64,000 nt of DNA from Halichondria panicea (taxonomy: Eukaryota > Porifera > Demospongiae > Suberitida > Halichondriidae). The DNA lies in the NCBI RefSeq assembly GCF_963675165.1, contig NC_087392.1:3803442-3867441 (forward strand), in the 5' to 3' direction. This document shows, piece by piece, positions 55,229-64,000 of this stretch (positions within the stretch are counted from its first letter, which is position 1; each line of letters opens with the position of its first letter). Under the pieces are notes generated by a model, which was given only the letters and a program-made list of their open reading frames with translations, had not been told where the DNA came from and made no database searches. Made by a program: the position numbers and the translations under genes.

Positions 55229-55289
55229 TCAATCACATTTTATTACAGAATCACACATGTTAACAAGAGCATAACTGATACATACAATT

Positions 55290-55990
55290 TTATCTAGTAG
55301 AGTTTTTGACTGATCCTGTAAAGTACTGATCCTGTAAAGTAATGAGAAAGTCAATGGGTTGTGTATCACCGAGAAGAGAACATTTTTTTCTGATATTACC
55401 TATTACTCGCTCCACATGAATTCGAACATTAGCTATTTTTCTTGTCTGTTCCACCTCAATACCAGACAATTGGCTTTTACCTCTAGTGAAAGCGGGCATC
55501 TTGAGAGTTGAACAGTATGCACCTACTGAGTCACTGATATCAAATCCTCGATCAGCCAAAATCGTGTCTCCAGGTACAAGATAAGTGAGCAGCGAACAGT
55601 GCTCAGTGATATACTTGTCACTTGCTCTCCCTCCCCATCCATCTGAAATGTAGCTTACAGTCCCTTGCGGTGTTATTCCAATCAAATATTTCACTGTATT
55701 ATGATGTTTATATTGCGAATATGTTTGAGCTCAAGCTAATAAATTGGTCGGACGGTCTATAAATACCTCAAAACAGTCAATGATCACCACACAATGTGGG
55801 TGATGTTTGCGAAATACCATTGGCATTGTTTTTAGGAGAACATCTCTATATCTGGCCATATGATCAAAGGCTTCAGTTTGATATAAAGTTGACCAACAAC
55901 AAATTCAAATGTTCGGCAGATAGTAGATTTGAAACAATAGGCAAGGTCTCTCCCACTAACATTCAATCGTAGTCTTATAAGTGTAACTAG
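55290..55990 (-). pseudogene. ISL2EU/Harbinger (DDE_Tnp_4) transposase, C-terminal two thirds
   Basis: The minus strand reads [32 protein letters not shown], then in another frame [58 protein letters not shown] and [16 protein letters not shown]. The Asp in IIDCFE, the Asp in ADRGFD and the Glu in HVERV fit the DDE of this family. Frameshifts occur near 55850-55880 and the stop in NLLA-AQ near 55735. The direct repeat GATCCTGTAAAGTA near 55313-55340 alters the last residues. Confidence 0.85.
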
Positions 55991-56011
55991 TAGCTGTTGA
56001 AATGGAGTGGC

Positions 56012-56300
56012 CTGAAGCAGTCAGTACCCAAACAGATTTCACAATGGAAAATCTAAGCGAGCTTGAAGAGAGAGCAACAATGCCAGCTACACTCACACCT
56101 TATACGTTAATAATTTGGAAGCTGATCTGATTGCTTTAAAAACAAACAGTTGTCTGCAACAAGAAAATTAAAACAAGACATCCAATTCTGCTTGCTTAAT
56201 GAATCGTTTTTCAAGGATAATGATGAAAAGGTATTATTCTACACAGGACTGAGTACATGGGAGATACTTTGTAAACTGTACATTTCAACATAATTTATTG
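56012..56300 (+). pseudogene. ISL2EU-like transposase N-terminal part, opposite orientation
   Basis: The + strand begins [20 protein letters not shown] and in a shifted frame reads IQFCLLNESFFKDNDEKVLF and YTGLSTWEILCKLY, which matches the segment just before the HTH in ISL2EU-like transposases. It starts 20 bp from the head of the minus-strand C-terminal part, so the gene was split by inversion. Confidence 0.55.
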
Positions 56301-56757
56301 TTCATCATCAACATCTTGTTCATCATCAATCTCGATCTCGTGGCTACTTAGATCTAGTCTTCTTTAGGATTGTCTTTCAATGACCTTCTAGATCCAGATC
56401 CATAGTCATGGACTGCTTTCATCGAAGGTGATCCTGACACAAAGTGGTCCTAACAGACTCTTATATTAGGAAACTGATCAGGCTTCCTCTTGATACTTGC
56501 AAGCCATTCTCGCTGCCTCTTGCTGCTCAGCTCCAATGATTTGTCTCCTGATGACAATTGGGAGTCGGAAAACTCTCTTGCCTTCGCTTCTACCCGTACG
56601 ATTTCCACAATTTATTACTACCATAATTATTTACATTGAATTTGCGTGCAAAAATTGCTGGTGGTACCCCAAAATGGCGGCTATCAAAACGTGACGTCAA
56701 AACCATACCCAATGCAATGGGTCTATCGTCAACAACACCAGTCTACTTGTAATCCTC
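56301..56757. other. Spacer, no gene seen
   Basis: Contains repeated ATCATCAAC/TTGTTCATCATCAA near 56305 and GATCTAGTC/CTAGATCCAGATC near 56360. No coding family. Confidence 0.3.
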
Positions 56758-57467
56758 TACCGTACCCTTGCGAAAATAAGCATCTTGCCCATCCCCTCTT
56801 TTGCTTCAAAGTTCTTGCACGAGGGTATTTTCACTCGATTATAAGCCCACCCAGAATAAAGAGTTGAGCATGCGCAGTAGCTGAATGCCACATGTTAACT
56901 ACTAATTTTAATGAGTTTTAGGTAGCAGAGTAAGACTACTTTACTCCCTGCTGGACCAAGATCAGACATATAACTTTCTCTGTATGGATCAGTTTGCCCT
57001 TGAAGACGTATATGCAGGGAACAAAGTAGTAGTTGAGAAAGGAAGGAAAACACAAAGTCCAAGAAAGTTACCACACAGGCTAATTTTGGAGGTTACCTTG
57101 CCTTAGTTTTCTGAAACAAAGTACCTGATAGCTGCTCTGTAGGAGTATGACCTACCATCCTTCGGGAAGTTTCTGCTAACATCTGACATCGACAAGCAAC
57201 AAATAGAGCCAGAGTCCACTTTTTCATGTTCATTCTCTTGTCATGCTTTAATCACACTCATGCATTAGTATATAACATTGTTATTGTCAATAAAATGTTC
57301 ATACTATGTATTAAAATGAAAATACAATAAGAATTGTCATAGAGCAAAGTGTAAACCTCGATTTGAGGCCGAATGAAAACTCGCCGTTCGCGATTAAACG
57401 CCCAGTCCCCTAATAAGCCTAGACTTCTTGCAGAAGAGGGTAGGCGTATTTTCGCAAGGGTATGGTA
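56758..57467. mobile_element. DNA element with 23-bp TIR, 710 bp, no ORF
   Basis: TACCGTACCCTTGCGAAAAT (56758) and ATTTTCGCAAGGGTATGGTA (ends 57467) are inverted with one mismatch. The TACCGTA start is shared with MITE families A-C. Confidence 0.9.
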
Positions 57468-57819
57468 CTTCTGAGCCACAGCCTTACCTACTGAGAAACC
57501 ACAGAGCAAGAATTGACATGGTAGCTAGCTAGCTCAATACTGTCAAGCTTTACTACACAAGATTTTATTACGTGCATGTACCAAATTTTGTCAAGATGCA
57601 TCATATCAATTCAAATTTGTTGAGGAAGTAGATTATAAGAATAGTGCCTGGGGGAAGTAATTATATAATACAATTATTATCTAGGATATGATACAGAGTG
57701 AATCAGTAAATAAAACTACTTAACGCCCTGAGGGCTGAGTGCAATATATGCCATGCATCCTTCGTGTCGTTATTGTTTATTTTGGTAAGAAAATGTATAA
57801 TTATTGTCATGATACCCAA

Positions 57820-58154
57820 CTAGTCGAGCGCCGCCGCCCTCCGTGAAGGAGGACGGGAATCAAGCCTATCTACAGTTTTGTTCTGGCCTGTTACGCAATA
57901 GTATCATGAATATCATTCATTCTATGTGGGTGCTAGCTAATAGCGATGAATATCATTTATTAAAGTGGGTGTTGGCCACGCCTCTCAGTCAATCCAACGT
58001 GTGCAAAATTCACACATGGTAAAGTTGAGTGGGTGTGATCAATCCACTTGAGATCCTGCAATCTGATTGGAGCTGGTGAATTCCACCAGCAGAACAAAAC
58101 TGTGGATAGACTTGATTCCCGATCTCCTTCCGGGCGGGCGGCGGCGCCCGACTA
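57820..58154. mobile_element. Foldback with ~65-bp GC-rich arms
   Basis: TAGTCGAGCGCCGCCGCCCT... and ...GGGCGGCGGCGCCCGACTA are inverted, and the inner blocks GGGAATCAAGCCTATC and GATAGACTTGATTCCC continue the arm to CAGTTTTGTTCTG. Confidence 0.9.
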
Positions 58155-58519
58155 ATACCCAACCACTCGCAGAGGGTTGGACTCCGCCCAACTAGCTATA
58201 CAGTACGGTAGACAAAGTCCAAAAAATTTCCAGTCACATTCTAGCATTCTAGATTATCATTATCATTTAATTAAAAGTGAAAGATGGTCAACCTGGCATT
58301 AACTTAATCAGTTTATGAACCCCAGATATAATTATAGCTACAATTAATAATGAAAACTTATCTTTTGCAGGATGGAGACACACCAGAACAAGTTCCATTT
58401 CCACAGCCATGCATATCGTATGCCAGTAATTCTAGAAAGGAACAATCTACACTTTGTACGTCAGCCTTGAGCATGTGAATTCTGGAAACCACGTGTACAT
58501 AGATCTAGGATGTATGTCT

Positions 58520-58554
58520 GGCCATAGATACTATAATTTATAGTATCTATGGCC
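58520..58554. repeat. Perfect 16-bp hairpin, 3-nt loop
   Basis: GGCCATAGATACTATA, loop ATT, then TATAGTATCTATGGCC. It lies 110 bp upstream of the sulfatase ATG. Confidence 0.95.
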
Positions 58555-58664
58555 TGGCTCTGATCGTCACTAAAGATCTGAAATAAAATTTTTCTCTGTG
58601 ATCCTTACCAAAATAAACAATAACAACCTGTGAGGCCTCATAAGTGCAGAGTTAGCGCTGAGCT

Positions 58665-60377
58665 ATGAGCTGGTTTTTGTTACTCCTTTTGTTGGCGGCT
58701 TCAATAGCTGCACATGCCGCGCAGCCAAACATTCTGTTCATACTCACAGATGACCAAGATGTGACTGCTCACTCGCTGGACTATATGAAACAGCTACAGA
58801 GTATCCTTAGAGATGGTGGAACTGAATATCTAAACTACTTCGTACCTACCGGGCTGTGTTGCCCTAGCCGCTCCTCACTAATATCGGGTCAGTTCTGCCA
58901 CAATACTGGCATCTGGGACAATGGCGACCTCAACAACAAGACGCATTTGAGCGGTGGCTTGAAAAAAATTATCGAGACAGGGCTGGAAAAAGTAACCATT
59001 TCTACTCAGTTGAAAGAAGCTGGTTACGAGACGTACCTTGTAGGAAAGTATATGAATGGTTATGACGATGGACAAGCAAGCCATGTACCGCCTGGTTGGG
59101 ATCATTGGTATGGTATGACCGATACTGCATACTATGGAAGTCATTTTTCAGTCAATGGGAAGCTTTTGAAAACTTCAAAGGAAACTTATCAAACAGATTT
59201 TATCGGTGAAACAGTGGCAAATTTTCTGCAGGGTCGTAAAGATCGCAAAGATGTAAAGCCTTTCTTCATGTATGTTTCACCATTTGCCCCACATTCCCCT
59301 TCTCTACCAGCTAAACGACACGCCTCTTTGTTCTCAAACCTGTCAGCCCCTCGGTACCCTTCCTACAACCCTTTAGACAACATACAGAACCAGAAACCAT
59401 CATGGATCAAAACTCTGCCCGAGCTAGATCAAACACAACTCAGCTCTATTGATGAGTTTTATCGTAATCGCCTGAGAGCTTTACAGGCTATTGATGAAAT
59501 GCTACTAAATCTAACCACTCTTCTAGACAAGCAAGGACAGTTGGAAAATACGTTCATCTTTTATATGGGTGACAATGGACAGCATCTTGGCGACTTCAGA
59601 TTACCTGCTGGAAAGCGCCAAGCTTACGATACTGATGTACGAGTACCATTCTTGGTACGAGGACCAGGCGTTCCAAAAGGAGGTAGAGTGACAGAAATTG
59701 TTATGAGTGTGGACTTATTTCCGACTTGGACGGAGCTAGCTAATGGGGAAATACCTAATGATCACGTTGTTGACGGTCAAAGCTTTACATCACTCCTCTC
59801 TGGCAAAGTGAGCATGCAACCTGAGATAAACACATTTCGTTCTGTAGCTCTTACTGAGCTTTTTGGGGGGTCGTCAAATATGGGACAACGTTACCACGGA
59901 ATGCCTGGCTATGAGCGTAACAGGTTTTGGAATAATACGTACCAGTCTGTACGAATCATTAACGGCAGTGACTGGGCTGCGCATGCCAACTGGATGTACA
60001 CTGAATGGTGCACGGAGGAGAGAGAGTTTTACAATCTCACTGACGATCCTCATGAGATAAACAACCTGGTTAAAAAGATGGATCCCATGCTAATACAAAA
60101 ACTGTCTACTCTACTAGCTAGCTTGGCCAACTGTACAGGGAGTGCTTGTTGGAAGATTGACTATGGTCGCATTACAGAGCAAGCTAGTCAGACTATAAAC
60201 TACAGTGGAAAGCTTCACTGCTTTAATCCACCGGATATGCCAGGAGATAGAAGTAATGACGAAGAGTCAGAAACTGACTACTGCTCTGGTATGTATAGAT
60301 ATGGATTTCCATTTGCCGATAGTGACGAAGTGTCAGCTGATATTCTGGAGCAATGGAATGTGTGTGAACGTCTATAG
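58665..60377 (+). CDS. GNS: N-acetylglucosamine-6-sulfatase-like enzyme, single exon, 570 residues
   Basis: Sulfatases of this group remove 6-O-sulfate from N-acetylglucosamine in heparan/keratan-type glycans, in lysosome or outside the cell. Residues 1-18 are a signal peptide (WFLLLLLLAASIAAHAA). QPNILFILTDDQD (20-32) holds the metal-binding Asp pair. GLCCPSRSSLISGQ is the C-x-P-S-R signature; Cys65 is the residue turned into formylglycine. Further motifs: LKEAGYETYLVGKYMN, PFFMYVSPFAPHSP, IFYMGDNGQHLGDFRLPAGK (metal and substrate site) and VRVPFLVRGPG. The end of the family core, NCTGSACW, matches human GNS, after which about 70 extra residues follow. There are several N-glycosylation sites. 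The start is supported by the signal peptide. No intron and no defect is seen. Other sulfatases of the SULF/GNS branch are possible. Confidence 0.94.
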   Translation: MSWFLLLLLLAASIAAHAAQPNILFILTDDQDVTAHSLDYMKQLQSILRDGGTEYLNYFVPTGLCCPSRSSLISGQFCHNTGIWDNGDLNNKTHLSGGLKKIIETGLEKVTISTQLKEAGYETYLVGKYMNGYDDGQASHVPPGWDHWYGMTDTAYYGSHFSVNGKLLKTSKETYQTDFIGETVANFLQGRKDRKDVKPFFMYVSPFAPHSPSLPAKRHASLFSNLSAPRYPSYNPLDNIQNQKPSWIKTLPELDQTQLSSIDEFYRNRLRALQAIDEMLLNLTTLLDKQGQLENTFIFYMGDNGQHLGDFRLPAGKRQAYDTDVRVPFLVRGPGVPKGGRVTEIVMSVDLFPTWTELANGEIPNDHVVDGQSFTSLLSGKVSMQPEINTFRSVALTELFGGSSNMGQRYHGMPGYERNRFWNNTYQSVRIINGSDWAAHANWMYTEWCTEEREFYNLTDDPHEINNLVKKMDPMLIQKLSTLLASLANCTGSACWKIDYGRITEQASQTINYSGKLHCFNPPDMPGDRSNDEESETDYCSGMYRYGFPFADSDEVSADILEQWNVCERL

Positions 60378-60880
60378 ACAAGACTCCTTGAATCTAGCTT
60401 TTATGATGATTTAGTTAAGTTTCCAGAAAAGTACTTTATAGTTTTTTTTTTCTATAATTATGTTAGATCAGTACTGTAGTTTTGCATCATACTGATTTAT
60501 GAATGCATGTGCAAAAAATATGCCTGGGAGTATAATGGTGAAACTCGAGTCTCTCTGTAAGGAACTCTGTTTGTGATATGATGCGCTTTGCACTCGGGAG
60601 CGCGAGGCTTGGTGCGTTTCAGGGATACCTAAATCTTCTGTCATACTGCAGCATCTTTGAGACCTGCATAATTCCAATCGCAGGCATGGTTGTGAGACGT
60701 GGCTCTTGGACTCCACACCACTCACGTCAATAACTGTCAGCTATAAAAGTGCATGCACGAGATTGATTCTAACCAGAGGAGGTACATCGGCCTGGGATCG
60801 ATATTAGATCCACCCACTTGAATAGTGCTGAATGTCTGTTCTTGTCTTGTGTATACACAAACATGCACAAAATTTAATGA
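60378..60880. other. Sulfatase 3' flank
   Basis: No gene. A 9-T run near 60443 and AT-rich sequence. A clear AATAAA signal was not found. Confidence 0.3.
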
Positions 60881-60887
60881 TACAGCT

Positions 60888-61120
60888 TCACTAGTCACTG
60901 GTGGCCAGTGGGTAAAGCACTCGACTCAAGATCAGAAGGTTGAGAGTTCGAGTCCCATCAGTATAGTAGCAGAAACATTTTCTAAGGAGTTTACTCAGCT
61001 TTGCCCTGAAAAATGAGTAGGTGTTCATCTCTGTCCACCGCATCCTGACGGATGGGATGTAAAGCCGGAGGTCCCGGGGGATCTGACCATAGATTGAAGA
61101 GTTAGCTCTTCAATCTATGA
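60888..61120 (+). mobile_element. tRNA-derived SINE
   Basis: A box-like TGGCCAGTGGG (60902) and B box AGTTCGAGTCC (60947), spaced about 35 bp apart, form a tRNA-like head. The body follows with CATCCTGACGGATGGG and GTAAAGCCGGAGGTCCCG. A perfect hairpin ATAGATTGAAGAG/CTCTTCAATCTAT lies at the end (about 61090-61119). Confidence 0.75.
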
Positions 61121-61289
61121 TCTGACGCAATAAGCTTCAAGCTTCCTTCAAACCCTCGCCAGCCACAACAGTGGTAAAACCTGGCAGGGTTTCGTAAAGG
61201 AAAAAAAACTTTATTTGTCAACCCTGTACATGCAGCCAAAAATATAGGTTCTATAGAAGCGACATTAAGTTCACTAATCGTTGAAAAAA

Positions 61290-61591
61290 TCATTGTAGTG
61301 AGTTAAAAGCTATAGTTGCTGCTGATTCTTGTGCTTTTTGTGTTGAAGAACGCACTTCTCCATCTATATATCCGATCTGAGGAGCCAAGACTGTGGCTTG
61401 ATACCCTCCCCTGACTTCTTTGTACTTGTACTCAATTTTTACGTTTCTGTCACACCTTTCCTTCAGCAGTGCTTCAAGCTGGGCAATAGGGTTAGTAACT
61501 ATAGCTATTGGTGCTAATGATGAGGTGGCCAAAGGAGGTTCAACTTCAGAGGATCCAATTGTGGTAGGTACAGTAGGTGTAGTAGACTGAC
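61290..61591 (-). CDS. Last exon of a dsRNA-binding (DRBM) protein gene
   Basis: The acceptor CCCATGCAG precedes 61591, and the frame runs to TGA at 61292-61290. It encodes a Pro/Thr/Ser linker (STTPTVPTTIGSSEVEPPL), then NPIAQLEALLKERCDRNVKI, EYKYKEVRGGYQATVLA and AQESAATIAFNSLQ, the alpha-beta-beta-beta-alpha order of a dsRNA-binding motif. The ending KAQESAATIA is the usual second helix, though the basic KKxAK cluster is weak. Upstream exons are not identified; a large foldback occupies the intron next to it. Confidence 0.7.
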
Positions 61592-61602
61592 CTGCATGGG
61601 AG

Positions 61603-62143
61603 TAGAGTAAACAACCGATTATCGAACACGTGCTATTTTCGAACGCTTGTTCTCGAGGACAGCAGCTCAGAGCACTAAGCTGATAGCACCTAGGTATAGA
61701 CAAGGTAAGGCTCTATTCAAGTCTAAACTCACGGCCAACCAAAAGCTTCTTCGGCGGAGTGACAGGGCCAAATACTCGAACAGATTTAGCTTGAACATAG
61801 CCATGATTCTTCGAACTCTCTCTCTCGTATCGACAGAAGGCTCTAAGCAGCTAGCTATAATGCATGACCGTAATCTACAACTAGTAAACTATGTACAGCT
61901 CTGGTTTCGAGGTCTGACTCCAAACCGTTAGATAATGGTGGCCTCCTAGTTCGAACTAAATCTGTTCGAGTATTTGGCCCTGTCACTCCGCCGAAGAAGC
62001 TTTTGGTTGGCCATGAGTTTGGACTTGAATAGAACCTTACCTTGTCTATACCTAGGTACTATCAGCTTAGTGCTTTGAGCCGCTGTCCTCGAAAACAAGC
62101 GTTTGAAAATAGCATGTGTTCGATAATCGGTTGTTTACTCTAT
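61603..62143. mobile_element. Foldback MITE family D, ~190-bp arms
   Basis: AGAGTAAACAACCGATTATC... at the left is the inverse of ...GATAATCGGTTGTTTACTCT at the right. Arms continue through CCTAGGTATAGACAAGGTAA, CTTCTTCGGCGGAGTGACAG and GGCCAAATACTCGAACAGAT. A half copy is at 44770-44998. Confidence 0.94.
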
Positions 62144-62239
62144 ATGGACGAATAGAGTTTAATGCAAAAAAAAGAAAAAGATTGCATAAATTAACACTAT
62201 AATCTCCTAAAAGCCTACATGTAGCAACAAATAAATAAT

Positions 62240-64000
62240 TAACCATGGTCATTACCCGAGGGCGGCCACGGGTATAGTAGTCCGTTGGTTTGTTTATGTG
62301 TGACATGTGAGTCTACTCACCTGGATGCCATAACACTGCGTTTACAGCATGGATGCCTCCACACAACAAGTTATTAGTTTTAATTGTTGCAGATGTCGAT
62401 GTTAAAGCTTCTTTGTCGTATAAAAGCGAGCAAAAGCTGAACTTGCACATGGCTACCTCTACACGCAACCTTTATTCGAGGTAGAGATCTACATAAACAG
62501 TTATTTGCAGCTGAAGTGATCCTTTACCGGTCTGTGTTGAAAGTAGAATTGTAGGTTGTTGCTTTTCATTACTGTTGTATAACTGAACACTCTTCTGGTT
62601 TTTATATTCATGCCAGCAGCCGAGGGTTAGCACTTCAGTGCTCTACTTGGTTTGTTTGTTTGTGCATGTGTGACATGTGTGACATGTATGTGAGTCTACT
62701 CATCTTGGATGCCATAACACTGCGTTTACAACATGGATAGCCTTCACACAACAAGTTATTAGTTTTAATTGTGGCAGATTTCGATGTTGAAGCTTTGTTG
62801 TCATAATAAAAGCTAATAAGCTTAAATCTGCACGTTGAGCTAGCTATACATGCGGATTTTATTTGAGGCACTTATTTGCACTGAAGTGATCCCGTACCAG
62901 GAACAATGGAAAGGGCACTCAGTAGAAAGCTAGACCTGTGCCTAGTTTGTTGTCTCGGGAGGCTTCTTGGCTGACTCTAGTCTTTATCCTACTCCAGGAG
63001 CCATACTTCTCTAAGACTTCTTTGCTGTGATCCTAGTCCACAGTGCATGCCTCATGTACCACTAAAACTCAAATCAATGTTTCAGCATGCCTCCAGTCTG
63101 GTTTAGTTTTATTGCTCCTGAGTTACTGTGCAAAAAAAAATCAGAGGAGTGATATCACTTCTCTGATTTTTCTATTCATGTCACTAGCCGAGGGTTTGCA
63201 CTTTAGTACTCTAGTTTGTTTGTGTGTGACATGTGAGTCTACTCACCTTTAGTTTTGCTTCATTGTTGTATAAATGAGAAAAAGCTAAACTTGCACATTG
63301 GCTAGCTCTACACGTGACCTTTATTCAAGGTAGATCTACATATTTGCAGCTGAAGTGATTCTTTACTGGTCTCCAGTAAAATTGTATTCTGTAACTGAAC
63401 ACTCCTTAGGTTTTTATGCATCTATTTATTCATGTCAACAGCCGAGGGTTAGCACTACAGTGCTCTAGTTTGGTTTGTTACCCGAGGCTATGCCGCGGCC
63501 AGCGGGTATGGTAGTCGTTTGGTTTGTTTGTGTGTGACATGTGAGTCTACTCACCTGGATGCCGTAGCACTGTGTTTATACAGCATGGATAGCCTTCACG
63601 CAACAAATTATTAGTTTTAACAGTGGCAGACTTTAGCATCGCTATGGAATAAAAGTGAACAAAAGCTAAGAAGCCTGAACTTGCACGTTGGCTTGCTAAC
63701 ACGCGATCTTTATTCAAGGTAGATCTACCTATTTGTAGCTGAGTGATCCTTTATCAGGATCAGTGGACAAAGGGTTCTATTAAAAGTAGAAAGCTAGGGT
63801 TAGGGTTATAGTAGTTGTTACTTCTTATTACTGAATACTCCTCTGGCTTCTATAATTTTCTTATTCATGCCGAGGGTTAGCACTTCAGTGCTCTAGTTTG
63901 TTTGTGTGTGACATGTGTGTCTACTCACCTGGATGCCATAGCACTGCCTCCACACAACAAGTTATTAGTTTTAATTGTGGCAGATTTCGATGTTAAAGCT
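62240..64000. repeat. Tandem repeat array, at least five diverged units, running off the window
   Basis: Anchor GTGTGACATGTG.GTCTACTCA occurs near 62299, 62678 (with an internal duplication), 63226, 63532 and 63905, at spacings of about 380, 550, 305 and 375 bp. Units share ACAACAAGTTATTAGTTTTA, TGGCAGA.TTCGATGTT, CTTTATTCAAGGTAGATCTA, GCTGAAGTGATCC and GCCGAGGGTTAGCACTTCAG. The 550-bp spacing includes an insertion or fused units. No coding. Confidence 0.9.
63127..63171. repeat. Hairpin inside repeat array
   Basis: AAAAATCAGAGGAGTGATAT and the near inverse ATATCACTTCTCTGATTTTT (one mismatch). It occurs in only one array unit. Confidence 0.85.

Noticed and set aside
60888-60970. True tRNA gene
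   Set aside because: A and B boxes are present, but I could not fold a full cloverleaf with a 7-bp acceptor stem, and a SINE body follows.
61647-61931. 94-codon + strand open frame
   Set aside because: Lies wholly inside the foldback MITE, and the inverted arm shows the same sequence without a conserved frame.
62240-64000. Possible CRISPR-like array
   Set aside because: Units are hundreds of bp, diverged and without uniform repeats and spacers; the genome is eukaryotic.

Overview
The window reads as animal nuclear DNA, most likely from a demosponge (Amphimedon-like). Short GT-AG introns, AT-rich spacers, very many foldback MITEs and intron-bearing orthologues of animal genes (Rab escort protein, ZDHHC palmitoyltransferase, ornithine decarboxylase, glucosamine-6-sulfatase) point to a small-intron metazoan. 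The sponge assignment is inference: it rests on family resemblance (beta-helix/multi-TM receptors, P, pogo and ISL2EU transposases) and no search was run. Nothing looks bacterial or like a finished virus.

0-17 kb, host genes. The 3' nine exons of a Rab escort protein (CHM/REP) gene run on + from the left edge to 8210, all with matching splice phases. Its 5.06-kb intron holds a complete same-strand, intronless gene for a large secreted beta-helix/multi-TM protein (3136-7077) interrupted by one in-frame TAA. On - lies a decayed ornithine decarboxylase locus (9060-10558) that lacks the middle of the enzyme and carries a one-base frameshift. Next is an intact ten-exon, 342-residue ZDHHC palmitoyltransferase gene (12326-16637, -), whose DHHC motif sits on a 33-nt micro-exon. 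Four MITE families are scattered through these introns, including a Tigger-like MITE nested in another MITE.

17-32 kb, retrotransposon graveyard. Pieces of Ty3/gypsy elements lie in both orientations at 17-22 kb, one broken by a TTAA-flanked MITE. A nearly full-length 4.9-kb Ty3/gypsy copy with both LTRs (26265-31206) has lost the catalytic motifs of its protease, reverse transcriptase and RNase H. Tandem and foldback repeats fill the space between.

32-39 kb, the most unusual region. About 300-bp inverted repeats (32490-32785 and 38468-38775), flanked by TA, enclose a 6.3-kb unit. It contains a pogo/Tc1-type DDE transposase with a psq-like HTH (broken by frameshifts), followed by a spliced gene coding for a Ulp1/C48 SUMO-protease domain, a PHD finger and a tail built from tandemly duplicated phase-1 micro-exons. 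An RPA-like zinc-ribbon/OB relic follows. All micro-exon splice phases agree. The PHD carries a single Trp-to-stop change. I regard this as the best candidate for an undescribed composite element.

39-58 kb, remnants of many classes: a BEL/Pao integrase tail joined to a PHD-like finger, a tyrosine recombinase C-terminus, a P-element-type transposase (second catalytic Asp changed to Glu), a pogo DNA-binding domain, a LINE 3' end, an ISL2EU/Harbinger transposase split into opposite orientations, an unrecognised basic/coiled-coil gene family, and several foldback elements.

58-64 kb. An intact single-exon glucosamine-6-sulfatase-like gene (58665-60377, +), a tRNA-derived SINE, the last exon of a dsRNA-binding protein gene (-) with a 540-bp foldback in the adjoining intron, and a tandem repeat array running to the right edge.
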